Assembly (NCBI GenBank): GCA_002352375.1
Contig: DEIH01000040.1
Coordinates: forward strand, 1-11,453
Reading direction: 5' to 3'
Length of the DNA: 11,453 bases
DNA from: Spirochaeta sp. UBA2779
GTDB lineage: Bacteria; Spirochaetota; Spirochaetia; DSM-2461
A program made the translations under genes and the position numbers. Positions within the stretch are counted from its first letter, which is position 1; every line of letters begins with the position of its first letter. A model generated the notes under the pieces. It was not told where the DNA came from. It searched no databases and was given only the letters and a program-made list of their open reading frames with translations. Below are positions 1 to 6,972 of the stretch, one piece after another.

Positions 1-103
1 GCTTTTCATAAATCGCTGTGTCTTGGGGATTCTTTTTGTTTATATGGTAATTGATTAGAACTCAAGCATGTTTTACCGTTGAAGGGGTATATGGAGTTTT
101 TTT

Positions 104-1147
104 ATGAGAATAGATTACGAAATAAAACTTGGGTTCAAAGATGTAATGATTCGTCCCAAAAGGTCAACCTTAAAAAGTCGTAGCCAGGTAGACCTCCAAA
201 GAACCTTCCGATTCAGAAATTCAAATTGCGAATGGACCGGAATTCCTGTAATGGCGGCAAATATGGATACCGTCGGAACTTTTTCAATGGCCGGGGTGCT
301 CGGTGAACAGGGACTTGTAACTGCTGTTCATAAACACTATACCCCTGAACAGTGGAACACTTTTGTAGCTGCTGCGTCTCCTTCATTACTTGAGCATGTA
401 ATGGTTAGTATAGGCACAGGTGAATCGGACCGGGAAAAACTTCAGATTATCCTGAAGAATAATCCTGGACTGAAATATCTTTGCATTGATGTGGCAAATG
501 GTTACTCTGAACATTTTACCGATTTTGTTAAACGTGTAAGGAATGATTGGCCTGATAAAGTTATAACTGCAGGAAACGTCGTTACGGGTGAAATGGTTGA
601 AGAGTTGATTCTTTCGGGTGCAGATATTGTTAAAGTCGGGATAGGCCCTGGTTCTGTTTGCACAACAAGGGTGAAAACCGGTGTCGGATACCCTCAATTA
701 TCAGCTGTGATTGAATGTGCTGATGCAGCCCATGGCCTTGGGGGGCATATTATCAGTGATGGCGGCTGTTCAAGACCGGGTGATGTAGCCAAGGCGTTTG
801 GAGCAGGTGCAGACTACGTAATGCTGGGCGGAATGCTGGCGGGGCATGAAGAGTGTGAAGGTGAACTAATAGAAGAAAATGGTGAGTCATTTATTCTTTT
901 TTATGGAATGAGCTCTTCAACTGCCATGGATAAATACACAGGTGGTGTTGCAGAATACCGGGCTTCTGAAGGAAAATCAGTTAAAATCCATTACCGTGGA
1001 AGTGTCGAAGATACTCTTAAAGATATTCTCGGTGGTGTTCGGTCGGCCTGTACCTATGTAGGGGCAGCTAGGCTTAAAGAATTGAGCCGACGAACCACTT
1101 TTATAAGGGTTATGGAACAGGAAAATAATACCTATGGAAAAGAGTAA
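104..1147 (+). CDS. guaC: GMP reductase (NADPH-dependent)
   Basis: GMP reductase converts GMP to IMP with NADPH and release of ammonia, returning guanine nucleotides to the purine pool in the cytoplasm. The 347-residue product has the same length as Escherichia coli GuaC and the whole-protein features of the IMPDH/GMPR TIM barrel. The N-terminal LGFKDVMIRPKRS segment is at 9-21, followed by VMAANMDTVG at 49-58. The catalytic loop GIGPGSVCTTR at 179-189 places the nucleophilic cysteine at residue 186. The phosphate-binding segments SDGGCSRPGD (218-227) and GGMLAG (242-247), and the YGMSSSTAM flap (267-275), are all present. No CBS domains are present, which separates it from IMP dehydrogenase. 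The start is supported by GGAG at 93-96, seven bases before the ATG. It appears monocistronic, with a weak terminator candidate behind it. I could not identify a convincing promoter in the 103 bases upstream. Confidence 0.97.
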   Translation: MRIDYEIKLGFKDVMIRPKRSTLKSRSQVDLQRTFRFRNSNCEWTGIPVMAANMDTVGTFSMAGVLGEQGLVTAVHKHYTPEQWNTFVAAASPSLLEHVMVSIGTGESDREKLQIILKNNPGLKYLCIDVANGYSEHFTDFVKRVRNDWPDKVITAGNVVTGEMVEELILSGADIVKVGIGPGSVCTTRVKTGVGYPQLSAVIECADAAHGLGGHIISDGGCSRPGDVAKAFGAGADYVMLGGMLAGHEECEGELIEENGESFILFYGMSSSTAMDKYTGGVAEYRASEGKSVKIHYRGSVEDTLKDILGGVRSACTYVGAARLKELSRRTTFIRVMEQENNTYGKE

Positions 1148-1152
1148 TATTT

Positions 1153-1181
1153 ACCCGGAATGAAGTGATTGGGTCTTTTTT
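1153..1181 (+). terminator. weak intrinsic terminator candidate after guaC
   Basis: ACCCGG at 1153-1158 can pair with TTGGGT at 1169-1174 (four Watson-Crick and two G-U pairs) around a 10-base loop. The stem is followed after one C by six T at 1176-1181. The stem is short, so this is only a plausible terminator, but its place six bases after the guaC stop is right. Confidence 0.4.
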
Positions 1182-1232
1182 ACTCCTTAACGAAATCTCT
1201 GCTTTTCCTCGGCAAGCTTAAAGGCAAATAAG

Positions 1233-1249
1233 TTGGCATGAATCCTGCA
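1233..1249 (+). promoter_or_regulatory. sigma-54 (RpoN) -24/-12 promoter
   Basis: TTGGCATG at 1233-1240, four bases, then CTGCA at 1245-1249 matches the RpoN consensus YTGGCACG-N4-TTGCW at nearly every position. The invariant GG (1235-1236) and GC (1247-1248) are exactly ten bases apart. Transcription would begin near 1259-1260, so the leader would be only about 13 bases and would carry the AGGAGG Shine-Dalgarno at its extreme 5' end. No enhancer-binding-protein site was recognised; it would lie upstream, in or near the guaC 3' end. Confidence 0.7.
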
Positions 1250-1272
1250 TATAGACAGTCAGGAGGTAAGCT

Positions 1273-1767
1273 ATGAAACGCTTATTGATTATTTCTATAT
1301 TGATTTTTTTCGGTGTAATGATTCTTCCAGCATCTGAGTTGTCACAAGATGAAATATCCGGCCTTCACTATATGCTAGAAGAAGAGAAATTGGCTGGAGA
1401 TGTGTACAAAGCTCTTGATGATATCTGGAATCTGCGTATTTTTGAGAATATTTCTCAAGCTGAAGATCGGCATATGAGCTGGGTAAGAGATTTATCTGCA
1501 GACTACGGTTTAGTGTTTGATGAAATGCCCCAGGGCGAATTTTCTATTCCTGCACTTCAAAGCTTGTATGATGACTTATTGGAGAAAGGATCTCTAAGTA
1601 TTAAAGATGCAATGGAGGTAGGTCGTCTGGTGGAAATTACCGATATAGAAGACCTCGACAGATTCCTTCAGGGAGACCTGCCGGATGATTATAGGGTTGT
1701 ATTTGAAAACCTGAGAACAGGTTCGGAACATCATCTGGATGCTTTTAATCGGCAGTTGGGTCTGTAG
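1273..1767 (+). CDS. secreted ferritin-like DUF2202 protein
   Basis: This is a 164-residue protein of the DUF2202 / Ferritin_like_AB2 family (COG4902), whose biochemical role is not established. Residues 1-20 form a signal peptide (KR, hydrophobic core, ILPA then S), so the mature protein is probably periplasmic. The family motifs follow in order: LEEEKLAGDVY (35-45), ISQAEDRHM (60-68), VEITDIEDL (120-128) and FENLRTGSEHHLDAF (144-158). Their conserved acids and histidines (E37/E38, E64, H67, E121, E152, and H153 or H154) are the likely di-metal ligands by analogy with ferritin-like four-helix bundles. The start is set by a strong AGGAGG at 1261-1266, six bases before the ATG. A -24/-12 promoter lies just upstream, so expression probably depends on RpoN and an activator. 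The gene is alone in its unit. Family assignment is strong; metal binding and function are inference. Confidence 0.88.
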   Translation: MKRLLIISILIFFGVMILPASELSQDEISGLHYMLEEEKLAGDVYKALDDIWNLRIFENISQAEDRHMSWVRDLSADYGLVFDEMPQGEFSIPALQSLYDDLLEKGSLSIKDAMEVGRLVEITDIEDLDRFLQGDLPDDYRVVFENLRTGSEHHLDAFNRQLGL

Positions 1768-1785
1768 AATCTCTTCAATTCAAGA

Positions 1786-1820
1786 GTTAACGCAGATTTG
1801 AAGGTTGAATCTGCGTTGAC
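1786..1820 (+). promoter_or_regulatory. 13-bp stem-loop between DUF2202 and MFS genes
   Basis: GTTAACGCAGATT (1786-1798) pairs with AATCTGCGTTGAC (1808-1820), 13 pairs with a single G-T, around a 9-base loop. It begins 18 bases after the DUF2202 stop. What follows is CTTTATAAC, not a T run, so it is a poor intrinsic terminator. It may protect a 3' end, act as a protein site, or form the first half of a tandem hairpin pair with the palindrome at 1829-1853. Confidence 0.5.
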
Positions 1821-1828
1821 CTTTATAA

Positions 1829-1853
1829 CATTGGGAAGTTAGACTTCCCAATG
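1829..1853 (+). promoter_or_regulatory. perfect palindrome covering the MFS start codon
   Basis: CATTGGGAAGT (1829-1839) and ACTTCCCAATG (1843-1853) are perfect reverse complements separated by TAG. The right arm ends with the ATG of the MFS gene. As RNA this is an 11-bp hairpin with a three-base loop that would bury both the start codon and the only purine-rich stretch (GGGAAG) that could serve as a ribosome site. As DNA it is a 25-bp operator-like palindrome. TATAAC at 1824-1829 could be a -10 element, which would put the palindrome across a transcription start. The sequence does not decide between these readings. Confidence 0.6.
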
Positions 1854-3062
1854 GATATTTCTGAACGCCGGATACTGGTTTTTACAAGTATAGGTCATTT
1901 TTTTACTCATTTTTCAATGCTGCTTTTTCCACCTCTGGCAACAACAATTGCCTTAGATCTGGGATTGGGACTGAATCAGGTTTTTTCTATCAGTTTCCTG
2001 ATGTATCTACTTTATGGACTTGGAGCTGTACCATGGGGTTTCTTGTCAGATCAGTGGAATCCCCGGTTTGTTATGGCTATGGGGATTGTTCTTGCGGGTA
2101 TCGGTCTGATAAGTGCTGGATTAGTGCATAATTCAGCTTTACTTCCACTTTCCCTTGCTTTTGTTGGGCTGGGTAATGCGGCTTACCACCCTTCAGGTTT
2201 GTCGCTACTTTCTAAAGGTTTGAGATCCCGCGGTAAAGGAATGGGGGTAAATGGTGTTTTTGGTAATGTCGGCATTGCTGCGGCACCATTAACAGCCGGA
2301 TTACTTGGATGGTATACAGGTTGGCGTACTGCATTTGTTGTCTTTGGAGTGTTGGGAGTAATCGGTGGTGTTGTTATATTTGTAATTCCCTTTTCCGTAT
2401 CCAGACTTAAAGACAGACAGCGGGGGCAGAGTGTTGGAGGATCTGAAGCAATAACTCTATTTCTTCTTCTCTGTCTGGCAGTTATCGGTTCTGGATTGAT
2501 GTATCGAACCTTTACCCTTGTATTACCCAGCTGGTTGGAGCAGCGCCTGAGTGCCGAGTTTGGACGGATAAGTGAATATTTTTCATCAGCCCATCTGAAT
2601 AACAGTCTGATAGCTGCTCTCGTTACCAGTTCTGCGATGGTTGTCGGTATGGCAGGTCAGCTTGTCGGCGGTAGGGTTGCGGATAAAATGGACTTAAGAA
2701 AGGCATATCTTTTATTCTTTTCTTTAGCTTTGCCGTTTTTAATAGCATCACGATTTGCCCCGGGATGGTTTGTGCTGCCTTTTTTGGGTTTCTTTGTTTT
2801 TTTTGCTCTGGGTATGCAGCCAATTGAGAATAGCCTGTATTCGATGCTTGTTCCCCCCCGTTGGAGATCTTCCGGGTTCGGTGTAAAATTCACCCTGACT
2901 TTCGGTGTGGGTTCTTTTGCGGTTTCCATTGTCTCCAGGATTGAACCGAAGATCGGCTTAGACGGAATATTGCTTTTAACCGCCGGATACCTGATGCTTA
3001 CAGTATTCACAACGGGTTTGCTGCTTATTGTCAGCCGTAATACTATAATCAAACATACTTAA
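1851..3062 (+). CDS. MFS transporter, 12 TM, substrate unknown
   Basis: A 403-residue major facilitator superfamily permease with about twelve hydrophobic segments in two halves joined by a basic loop near 184-200. The MFS motif A loop is present in both halves, as GFLSDQWNPR (63-72) and GGRVADKMDLRK (273-284). The N-terminus SERRILVFTSIGHFFTHF and the GNAAYHPSG segment (108-116) recall the fosmidomycin-resistance-like group of MFS proteins, but substrate and direction cannot be read from the sequence. The ATG at 1851 is the first possible start in frame and suits the family N-terminus, yet it has no good Shine-Dalgarno and lies inside a perfect hairpin. Expression may therefore be controlled at translation or by an operator at this place. 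The stop codon is directly followed by the hydrolase ATG (TAAATG), so the two are probably cotranscribed. Confidence 0.93.
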   Translation: MDISERRILVFTSIGHFFTHFSMLLFPPLATTIALDLGLGLNQVFSISFLMYLLYGLGAVPWGFLSDQWNPRFVMAMGIVLAGIGLISAGLVHNSALLPLSLAFVGLGNAAYHPSGLSLLSKGLRSRGKGMGVNGVFGNVGIAAAPLTAGLLGWYTGWRTAFVVFGVLGVIGGVVIFVIPFSVSRLKDRQRGQSVGGSEAITLFLLLCLAVIGSGLMYRTFTLVLPSWLEQRLSAEFGRISEYFSSAHLNNSLIAALVTSSAMVVGMAGQLVGGRVADKMDLRKAYLLFFSLALPFLIASRFAPGWFVLPFLGFFVFFALGMQPIENSLYSMLVPPRWRSSGFGVKFTLTFGVGSFAVSIVSRIEPKIGLDGILLLTAGYLMLTVFTTGLLLIVSRNTIIKHT

Positions 3063-3908
3063 ATGCCAATTATGGGAGTTAAGAACTTGGAAGAATTAAA
3101 TATAAATGGCTACGAATCCCTTCAGCTCTATGCCCGACATTGGAGTCTGGAGTCTCCTAAAGCCGTTCTGCTGATTGTTCATGGCTTTGGTGAGCATTGC
3201 GGGCGCTATTCTGCTATGGCTGAGTACTTTAACTCCCGGGGAATTGCTGTTATCGGGTATGATCATAGGGGGCATGGACTTTCAGAGGGTAAGCGCGGCC
3301 TTCTTCTTTCCTGGAAGGAGTTTCGAGAGGATTTGAGAGCTGTTGATAATGAAGCTGTTCGTCTTTATCCCACTCTTCCGCTGTTTATTCTGGGGCATAG
3401 TCTCGGCGGTACAATGACTTTGGATTATATTCTCTCTGCTGATCATGAACCCCGGGGTGTCATAATCTCTGCTCCGGCATTAGGTACCCCGGGCATCTCT
3501 CCTCTTCTTATGGGTATTGCAAAAGTTCTTTCCGTTATTACCCCCCGCTTAACCCTCAGTACAGCTCTGGATAGTGATTCCATCAGCCGTGACCCTGAAG
3601 AATGCCGGAAATATAGAGAAGATCCACTTATACATGATAAGGCCGCAGTGAAGATGGCCTCCGAATTGAATTCAGTTCAGAAATCAATATTCAGCAGATC
3701 TGAAAATATGAATTGTCCCCTCCTTCTCTGCTATGGCAGTGAAGACCGGATTGCACCCCATGAACCTATCGAAGCTTTCTATAAGGGCTCCGGATCTGAT
3801 GATAAAGAGATAAAAGTATTTGAAGGGGCATACCATGAGATACATAACGATACGATCAGGGGAGATGTATATACACTGTATGCCGATTGGATTTCAAACC
3901 GTATTTGA
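3063..3908 (+). CDS. alpha/beta hydrolase, monoacylglycerol lipase-like
   Basis: A soluble serine hydrolase of the lysophospholipase/monoacylglycerol lipase type (Hydrolase_4 family), expected to cleave monoacylglycerols or similar esters in the cytoplasm. No signal peptide is seen. The oxyanion region HGFGEHCGRY is at 40-49 and the typical YDHRGHGLSEGKRG at 66-79. The nucleophile elbow GHSLGG places Ser113, GSEDRI places Asp228, and GAYHEIH places His258 as the catalytic triad. The length of 281 residues is normal for the family. The ATG at 3063 abuts the MFS stop but has no ribosome site. A TTG at 3087 has GGGAG eight bases ahead and would give 273 residues starting directly at the conserved strand ELNINGYESLQLYARHW, so the true start may be there. 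The pairing with an MFS permease suggests uptake or export linked to ester hydrolysis, but this is a guess. Confidence 0.93.
   Translation: MPIMGVKNLEELNINGYESLQLYARHWSLESPKAVLLIVHGFGEHCGRYSAMAEYFNSRGIAVIGYDHRGHGLSEGKRGLLLSWKEFREDLRAVDNEAVRLYPTLPLFILGHSLGGTMTLDYILSADHEPRGVIISAPALGTPGISPLLMGIAKVLSVITPRLTLSTALDSDSISRDPEECRKYREDPLIHDKAAVKMASELNSVQKSIFSRSENMNCPLLLCYGSEDRIAPHEPIEAFYKGSGSDDKEIKVFEGAYHEIHNDTIRGDVYTLYADWISNRI
3074..3078 (+). promoter_or_regulatory. Shine-Dalgarno favouring an internal TTG start
   Basis: GGGAG here lies eight bases before TTG at 3087 and inside the first codons of the longer hydrolase frame. The spacing is ideal for the TTG, while neither ATG 3063 nor ATG 3072 has a purine-rich site upstream. 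Confidence 0.45.
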
Positions 3909-3946
3909 GCACGCCTTATAAGAAATAAATCTCAGAAAGAGGAATA

Positions 3947-6370
3947 GTGAATCATTTCTACCAAAAGGCTATTACCATTCTCCTAACTTTATCGTTCACG
4001 ATTCCTCTTTTTGCTGATATTCCCGATCCCCTGCGAGTTGCATGTATTCCGAACCTATATCCGGTATCGTTTCTAAATGAAGAGGGAAAACCAGATGGTG
4101 CTTTCCCGCGGGTAATCGATGAAGTGGCCCGGCGTAACGATATTAATATTGAATGGTCTATAGGCAGCTGGGTTGAGAATCTGGAGAAGGTTAAAAAAGG
4201 TGATATTGATCTGATGATCGCTCTGGTTTTCACACAGGAGCGGGATATTTTTCTTGATTATGGGCATGAGTATGTTCTTTCCACATGGAGCCAGCTTTAT
4301 CAGAGAAAAGATGGACTGATAGAGAGTATACTGGATACCGAAGGTAAGCGTATCGGAATGGTACAAGGCGACCAGAATGCCCGTGGTTTTGTCGATCTGG
4401 CCGAAAGTTTCAATATAAATTATCAGACTTATTTTTTTGATTCCTTCGATCAGATTTATAAGAACTTAAAAAACGGTGATATAGATGTTGGTGTATTTTA
4501 TAATCTTTACAGCATATCCAATCCGGAAATGATTCCAACGAGTATTATTTATCAGCCGACTCATGCTTATTTTGCAATTCCCCAAGGGGCTGATAAACAG
4601 ATTCTAGGACTCATTGATCGGAATCTGATTAATTGGAAAGAAGATAAAAGTTCGTTCTACTATAAAAAAGTTGTCAGTCTTCTAACTGAAGACCTCGTAG
4701 TCTTTATTCCGCGTTGGCTTAAAATCCTTATTCCCAGCCTGATTGTTTTGATTCTCTATATCCTTTTCTGGTCATGGCTTTTAAAACAACAGGTTCGCCA
4801 ACGAACAGCAGCACTTCTGAATGCGCAGGAGGATTACAGAAGCACCTTTACTGAAGCGGATGTTGGAATCTTCCATGTAAACTCCGAAGGTAAGTTTCTC
4901 ATGGTGAATCCGGGTTTCTGTATTAATCTGGGGTATACAGAACAGGCCTTGTTAAAGATGAATTTTGCCGATGTCATTTTTTCTGATGATGAAATGAAAG
5001 ATGAAAACTATTTTAAAGATATTGTTGATAAAAGGCGCCATTCTTTCCGAACTGAATTGAGATATATCTCAAAAAATAATGAAATACTCTGGGGGCATCT
5101 TAATCTAACGGCTGTAAGGAGTTCAGATGGGGCACTTCGGTACCTGGTTGGTATTATTGAAGATATTACAGCCCGGAAAATTGCTGAAAATACGATTGAT
5201 GATCTGCAAGAAAGATATCATGGAATATTTGAAAATTCATATCAGATGACAGCAATCTATGATGAGCAAGGGAGAACTCTTGATATCAATGAAACGATGA
5301 AAAAAGTTGTTAAAAATGATGTTTTATCACAAGGATTTGAGGGTTTAACACCTTCTGAGATTGAGATGTTCGGGGTTGTCGGATCGTTGCGTGTACAGGA
5401 TATGGTAGATGAGTGTTTATCAACAGGACAAATAATCAGGCATGTAATCGGTTTCGATGAAACTTCCGGAGAATTTGCTGTAGAGGTTACTGTGAAACCG
5501 ATTTTTGGTGATAACGGTAATATTCATTACTGCATCTCTGAGGCCCATGATATTTCAGATTTGTTAAAACTTACTGGTAGCCTGGAAAAACAGGTGGAAG
5601 AACGAACCAGGGATATAGTGAGTGCTCAGCATAAATTGATAGAAGCGGAAAAAATGGCATCTCTAGGGCGATTGGTTGCCGGTATTGCCCACGAAATCAA
5701 TACACCTGTTGGTGTTGCAAAAACAGGTGTTTCTTTTCTTCAGGAACAGGTAAAAGAAACCTTGAAGAAGTTTATGGATGAAACTCTTTCCAAAGATGAA
5801 TTCATTACAGTTTTAACATCACTTGTTGAACTCTCAGATATCCTTGAACTGAATCTGGATCGTGCGATTAAGCTTATCAGAGATTTTAAAATGACATCTG
5901 CAGATCAATCGAGTCATGAAATTCGTGTGGTTCCGGCTAAAAAATACATTGAAGCTATTATGCACAGCCTCCACCCACGGTTTAAACAAAGCCTCGTTAC
6001 ATGGTCTGTCAGTGCACCTGAAGAAGAGATGAGTCTTCATGTTGGAGTAATGAACCAGATACTGGTTAATTTAAGTATCAATGCACTCGTACATGCTTAT
6101 CAGCCGGAGGATTCGGGCAGGATTCAAATAGAGTATTATTTGGAGAACGGTGAAAAAGTATTGGTGTTCAGTGATGATGGATGCGGTATACCGGAGGAGG
6201 TGAAGGATAGAATATTTGAACCTTTTTTTACAACCGGACGGGGAAACGGTAATACGGGTCTTGGACTCAGTGTTATCTATAATCTTGTAAGAGATGTACT
6301 AAATGGTGAGATTGAGTGCCTTAGTCATGAGGGTGGTGGAACAACCTTCCGAATCAGCTGCCGGGATTAA
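3947..6370 (+). CDS. sensor histidine kinase, SBP_bac_3-TM-PAS-PAS-HisKA
   Basis: A membrane sensor kinase of 807 residues starting at GTG, with AAGAGGAA (3937-3944) just upstream. A signal peptide (about 1-23, ending LFA) is followed by a periplasmic solute-binding domain of the SBP_bac_3 type (about 25-245; note KKGDIDLMIALVFTQERDIFLDYG at 83-106). One transmembrane helix (about 256-279) follows, then PAS/PAC domain 1 (about 295-412) and PAS domain 2 (about 422-540). A charged coiled coil (545-572) precedes the kinase core. The H-box AHEINTP gives phospho-acceptor His582 of the HPK4 type. The N-box is NLSINALVHAY (Asn708/Asn712), followed by the G1 box DDGCGIPE (743-750), F-box FEPFFTT (757-763) and G2 box GNTGLGLSV (768-776). 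All catalytic elements are intact. The protein has no receiver domain and no response-regulator gene lies in the window, so it is an orphan here. The ligand, perhaps an amino acid or other small polar molecule, is unknown. Confidence 0.95.
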   Translation: MNHFYQKAITILLTLSFTIPLFADIPDPLRVACIPNLYPVSFLNEEGKPDGAFPRVIDEVARRNDINIEWSIGSWVENLEKVKKGDIDLMIALVFTQERDIFLDYGHEYVLSTWSQLYQRKDGLIESILDTEGKRIGMVQGDQNARGFVDLAESFNINYQTYFFDSFDQIYKNLKNGDIDVGVFYNLYSISNPEMIPTSIIYQPTHAYFAIPQGADKQILGLIDRNLINWKEDKSSFYYKKVVSLLTEDLVVFIPRWLKILIPSLIVLILYILFWSWLLKQQVRQRTAALLNAQEDYRSTFTEADVGIFHVNSEGKFLMVNPGFCINLGYTEQALLKMNFADVIFSDDEMKDENYFKDIVDKRRHSFRTELRYISKNNEILWGHLNLTAVRSSDGALRYLVGIIEDITARKIAENTIDDLQERYHGIFENSYQMTAIYDEQGRTLDINETMKKVVKNDVLSQGFEGLTPSEIEMFGVVGSLRVQDMVDECLSTGQIIRHVIGFDETSGEFAVEVTVKPIFGDNGNIHYCISEAHDISDLLKLTGSLEKQVEERTRDIVSAQHKLIEAEKMASLGRLVAGIAHEINTPVGVAKTGVSFLQEQVKETLKKFMDETLSKDEFITVLTSLVELSDILELNLDRAIKLIRDFKMTSADQSSHEIRVVPAKKYIEAIMHSLHPRFKQSLVTWSVSAPEEEMSLHVGVMNQILVNLSINALVHAYQPEDSGRIQIEYYLENGEKVLVFSDDGCGIPEEVKDRIFEPFFTTGRGNGNTGLGLSVIYNLVRDVLNGEIECLSHEGGGTTFRISCRD

Positions 6371-6394
6371 AAGAACTGAGTCATATATCCGCAG

Positions 6395-6423
6395 TTTCTC
6401 AATTCTTGCTTAATCTGTATAAT
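6395..6423 (+). promoter_or_regulatory. sigma-70-type promoter for the phosphatase gene
   Basis: A perfect TATAAT at 6418-6423 has a poor -35 (TTTCTC at 6395-6400, 17-base spacing). Transcription would start near 6430, directly at or one base before the ATG at 6431. The following gene has no Shine-Dalgarno, so the transcript would be leaderless. Confidence 0.5.
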
Positions 6424-6430
6424 TGATACT

Positions 6431-6898
6431 ATGCAGAAATATCGGGTAATGTTTATTTGTACCGGCAATATATGCCGCAGTCCATTAGCTCATGCTGTTT
6501 TTAAGCATCTTATTCATAAGCATGGTTACGAAAGCCATATAGATGTTGACTCTAGCGGAACAGGGGCATGGCATGTTGGTGAACAGGCTGATTCCAGAAT
6601 GCGACAGACAGCAAAGAGACATGGTGTTCAGCTTAATCACCGGTCTCAGCAGCTTAAATATAGAGCTTTGACGGACTTTAATTTACTTCTCACAATGGAT
6701 CGGCATAATTATAGAGATACATTGGCTCTTTGCCGTTCGGATGATGAACGGGATAAAGTCAGGATGTTCAGAGATTACGACCCCGAAGGGAAGGGTGATG
6801 TCCCCGATCCATGGTATGGGGGGCAGGATGGTTTTGAAGATGTCTGGAACATTGTTTATCGCACCTCCAAGGCTCTCCTGGAAAAATATGCTGATTAA
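6431..6898 (+). CDS. low-molecular-weight protein tyrosine phosphatase
   Basis: A cytoplasmic LMW-PTP of 155 residues, the usual size. The P-loop CTGNICRS at 10-17 gives the CX5R signature with nucleophile Cys10, the second conserved Cys15 and Arg16. SSGTGAWHVG (41-50) is the typical substrate-specificity segment with Trp47, and DPWYGG at 126-131 provides the general acid Asp126 and aromatic residues. The enzyme should remove phosphate from protein tyrosines, and some bacterial members act on BY-kinases or arginine phosphate. No tyrosine kinase or polysaccharide-export gene is nearby, so its partner is unknown. The ATG has no ribosome site and follows a TATAAT by seven bases, which suggests leaderless expression independent of the kinase gene upstream, whose stop is 60 bases away. 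Confidence 0.95.
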   Translation: MQKYRVMFICTGNICRSPLAHAVFKHLIHKHGYESHIDVDSSGTGAWHVGEQADSRMRQTAKRHGVQLNHRSQQLKYRALTDFNLLLTMDRHNYRDTLALCRSDDERDKVRMFRDYDPEGKGDVPDPWYGGQDGFEDVWNIVYRTSKALLEKYAD

Positions 6899-6915
6899 AC
6901 AAAACTAATTACAGC

Positions 6916-6944
6916 TTGTTAACTAACCTTTCCTGATATATGCT
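6916..6944 (+). promoter_or_regulatory. candidate promoter of the ABC importer operon
   Basis: TTGTTA at 6916-6921 and TATGCT at 6939-6944 are 17 bases apart, each matching four of six consensus bases. The start would be near 6951. The gap of 74 bases between the phosphatase stop and the binding-protein ATG is too short for a cobalamin riboswitch, and no Fur-like palindrome was seen. Confidence 0.35.
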
Positions 6945-6972
6945 TGCGCGAGACCATTAATCGGAGTTCCGC

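Noticed and set aside
1..103. Possible purine riboswitch upstream of guaC (ATATGGT at 42-48)
   Set aside because: Only one short core-like string is present. The second core segment and the P1/P2/P3 stems cannot be built, and the leader is short.
386..697. Minus-strand open frame of 103 codons inside guaC
   Set aside because: Antisense shadow of a highly conserved gene, with no domain-like sequence or ribosome site.
2657..3052. Minus-strand frame of 131 codons inside the MFS gene
   Set aside because: Shadow of the coding strand; low-complexity Lys/Pro-rich translation with no family resemblance.
6371..6407. Imperfect inverted repeat AAGAACTGAG / CTCAATTCTT after the kinase stop as a terminator
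   Set aside because: One mismatch, a 17-base loop, AT-rich arms and no T tract; it also overlaps the phosphatase promoter.
6899..6972. Cobalamin riboswitch or Fur box upstream of the binding protein
   Set aside because: The gap is too short for a cobalamin riboswitch and no Fur-like 19-bp palindrome was found.
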